Below are positions 61,930 through 64,000 of a stretch of DNA of 64,000 bases, one piece after another; positions within the stretch are counted from its first letter, which is position 1; the number at the start of each line of letters is the position of its first letter. The position numbers and the translations under genes were made by a program. The notes beneath the pieces were generated by a model. That model ran no database searches, was not told where the DNA came from, and was given only the letters and a program-made list of their open reading frames with translations. Source of the stretch: Seminavis robusta (Eukaryota > Bacillariophyta > Bacillariophyceae > Naviculales > Naviculaceae). Location of the stretch: positions 44,630 to 108,629 of the forward strand of contig CAICTM010000139.1 of assembly GCA_903772945.1 (NCBI GenBank), read 5' to 3'.

Positions 61930-62637
61930 CTAAATAGGAGGATGCCCCATAATAAAAGCGCGATGCGCATGGAATAGGGCACCTTGGAGGGGCTTCGTGA
62001 GAAAGTCCCCGTGCATGTCCTGTGTGGGACAATACACCACTCGTACATTTCCCTGCTTCACTTGGTCGTGAATAAAGAAGAAACGCACATTCAGAGCACG
62101 AGTACGCTTACCGGCGCTGCTCTTACCATTCTCAGCGAGAATGATAGCACTCTTGTTGTCTTGATAAAGGATGTTCTCCTGAACATCAACACCTTGAGCC
62201 TCCAGAAACAACTTGGTCCACAACAAAGGACTCATAACATCGTCGGCTCCAATGAGTTCGGCGTCGGTACTGCTGCGAGCGTTGAGCTTCTGCTTGCTAG
62301 AGACAGCAATGGGTGCACCGCGGCCGAAACTGAGCACTCCTCCAGTATGGGATCGATAGTCGGGATGAACAGCAAAACTCGCGTCAACCCACCATCGGAT
62401 AATACGAACGTCGTCAGCATGGAGGATGAGCTTGTCATTCAAAGTCTGTTGAATAAACTTGAGGCCTTGGAGAAGTTTTCCCCAATCGTTCTGGTTCGGC
62501 TGTTTCACTCGAGTACAAAGGACGGAGTCAATGTTGCATGTCTGGACGAGCACGTTTACAGGCGAAGAGTAGCTGGCTGTATTCGTGTGGAAGGTATCCT
62601 TCGTGTCAGGGTCCATGATTGTCACCGTCACCCACAA
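61930..62637 (-). pseudogene. Copia RT C-terminus and RNase H fragment, 235 codons still open
   Basis: The longest surviving frame of the decayed element. It contains LLQGLKFIQQTLNDKLILHA, WWVDASFAVHPDYRSHTGGV, SSKQKLNARSSTDAELIGAD, LWTKLFLEAQGVDVQENILY then QDNKSAIILAENGK, and VVYCPTQDMHGDFLTKPLQG. These are the standard motifs of copia RNase H, including the first Asp (VDAS), the Glu (DAEL) and the QDN Asp. It stops at 61930. As an isolated fragment it is unlikely to be expressed as a functional enzyme. Confidence 0.88.
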
Positions 62638-64000
62638 AACAAATCAGCTGGGGCTGCACTCGGAACAGTACGAACATGATCAAAGTTTACAGGGAACTCT
62701 TCGAGCACTTGGTCAAATAGTCAATCATCTATCGATCTTGACTTTGCCAGGCTCCGAAAAATCAATCGTCATCCCTAGATAGTCGTGCTGGGTCCTCTGG
62801 TTGCTTATTGACAGCACGTAGGTACCATACTTCTCGTTGACCAGGCCAGGAAATCATTATTCACCTTGGCAATCATAGACTGACATGAGATCGTAGACAT
62901 CGACATGGAGATATAGCGGACGCCACAGTTGCAGCAACCGACCATCGACACCCTTTGACAGACACCAGACATAGGACCCAACTCTAACAGCCACCTTCAG
63001 CGACCAGCCTACCAAGTAACTCGCAATGAGCATTCCATAAAGTGCCTTCAACCACAACGTAAGGATAGGTCTCCCCTCAGACAAGGAATGGCTTGTAAGT
63101 GTCTCGATTTCACAAGCAATTCTGCAAGAAAGCCTTCATTTCATGATCACCTTCACCACCATCCTTGGTTGCGGCAATGCTGTCGGAATAAAAGCATTGG
63201 GTACATCCAAAGTCATCACGTCGCGCCTTCACTGGCATCGACGACCATCGACAACATTAGACCTTCAAGCGACACTGTCGGAACTTCGTGTTTATCCTTG
63301 TCCTGGTATACCCTCGTTGGTTTCCATTGAAACGGATCTGGCCTGATGGTTCCGTCTCGCTTTTCCGTACAGAACATGAGTGTCACTTGAGCTTCTTGAG
63401 CTCCGATTTTTTACAGTCCTCTGGCCTAAATGGAGCGAATGCCACAGGTGTGCAGCTGATCCATCTCTTTTCGTGCTGCCTTGGCCCTGTCCCCCAGATC
63501 TCAATCCCTGGGCAACAGGTGCTGCTGCCATGACTTGCTCCTTCCACGGTGTCATCTTTGATCCTACCTTGGTTGATCTCATGGATAACTGTGCCATGTC
63601 TTTCCCGCCGTCGTCTCATACAGAGCGGCTTCTTCTTCGATTCCTGATCTTCAGTCTTGGTAAACTCCTGTGCGAAAGTGACTCCCTTTGCGGTTCTTGC
63701 TTGGCTGCGATCCTGGAGACCTGCGGATTCCAACCTCTTGTCAACTTGCTTGCTTTGGCTGGGCCTTCAAACGGCCATCCATTGGGTCCACAAGTTGGCG
63801 ATTGCTTGCTCTCGTCGAGGCCTGAACTTCTTTGTTAACCTTCGATCAAAGTCACCTTCGTCTTCTTCGCCACTGTCCTCTTCATCGCTGCTATCATTTG
63901 GTCTCGGCACCAAACTGGGACCGATCCATCATCTTCATCGTCGCTATCGACATGGTTGTCAAACCAATCTGAAACTGGCGCGATTGTTCTGCATCGTCCA
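61930..64000 (-). mobile_element. Decayed Ty1/copia retrotransposon (pol), running off the right edge
   Basis: The minus strand, read across shifting frames, follows the order of a copia polyprotein. At 64000-63830 lies an acidic SDEEDSGEEDEGDF linker. Near 63217-63190 is DVMTLDVPNAFI, which is RT motif DIxxAF-like. At 62912-62877 is HVDVYDL where HVDD(I/L)L is expected, so the RT active site is damaged. At 62785-62730 is HDYLGMTIDFSEPGKVKID, and then RNase H at 62637-61930. Multiple frameshifts and stops show the copy is dead. No LTR is visible between 61802 and 61930. Confidence 0.82.

Noticed and set aside
1-64000. tRNA, rRNA or spliceosomal RNA genes
   Set aside because: I saw no cloverleaf or conserved rRNA sequence by eye, but a reliable statement needs tRNAscan-SE or a covariance-model search, which I could not run.

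Overview
The window is nuclear DNA of a photosynthetic stramenopile, most likely a raphid pennate diatom; I cannot name the species from sequence alone. The evidence is: short GT-AG introns (about 80-190 nt) splitting about nine genes; a plastid HflX whose pre-sequence carries the diatom ASAF-type signal-peptide cleavage motif; an HSF-type transcription factor; LRR proteins with a C-terminal motif I associate with diatoms; class C (7tm_3) receptors; PSxSPSxSPT-rich secreted proteins; a decayed copia element resembling diatom copia families; and intergenic DNA rich in TACCGGTA and (CTAG)n palindromes. All intron and exon borders below were worked out by reading frame, phase and splice consensus, without transcript data.

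Layout. 1-7.2 kb: an edge-truncated SnoaL-like gene and its frameshifted duplicate, an LRR-like protein, and non-coding DNA with a CTCGA microsatellite. 7.2-14.7 kb: one 2,505-codon minus-strand gene combining an acidic repeat array, BspA-type LRRs, ankyrin repeats, a kinase domain, coiled coils and a PH-like C-terminus. 15-18.3 kb: a severely 5'-truncated LINE copy followed by a DUF7869-like DNA transposon with 19-bp inverted termini. 19.3-25.4 kb: plastid HflX GTPase, an HSF factor, and an unknown protein. 26-27 kb: a longer 5'-truncated LINE copy with a 13-bp target-site duplication. 27-34.3 kb: a six-exon CDPK, a divergent pair of MgtC/SapB-family membrane proteins sharing a 376-bp spacer, and an MLRQ/B12D-like mitochondrial protein. 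34.8-38.4 kb: a five-exon secreted protein of unknown function. 39.2-43.1 kb: a transposase-like ORF with a zinc ribbon, a convergent unknown ORF and a minisatellite. 44-52.7 kb: a small membrane protein, a GFA/CENP-V-like zinc protein, a CRAL-TRIO-like protein, a second LRR protein and a protein of 27-residue ankyrin-like repeats. 53.3-55.9 kb: a lipoyl domain fused to a Kgd4/MRPS36-like tail, and an S1-family serine protease. 56.5-61.8 kb: a Cache + 7tm_3 receptor followed by a ligand-binding-domain-only receptor fragment. 61.9 kb to the right edge: a decayed Ty1/copia pol on the minus strand.

There are no operons. The functional links I can argue for are the bidirectional MgtC pair, the two receptor genes side by side, and the lipoyl-Kgd4 protein, which would join two parts of the 2-oxoglutarate dehydrogenase complex in one chain. 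The last is the most novel signal here. Mobile elements account for roughly 10 kb, at five loci.
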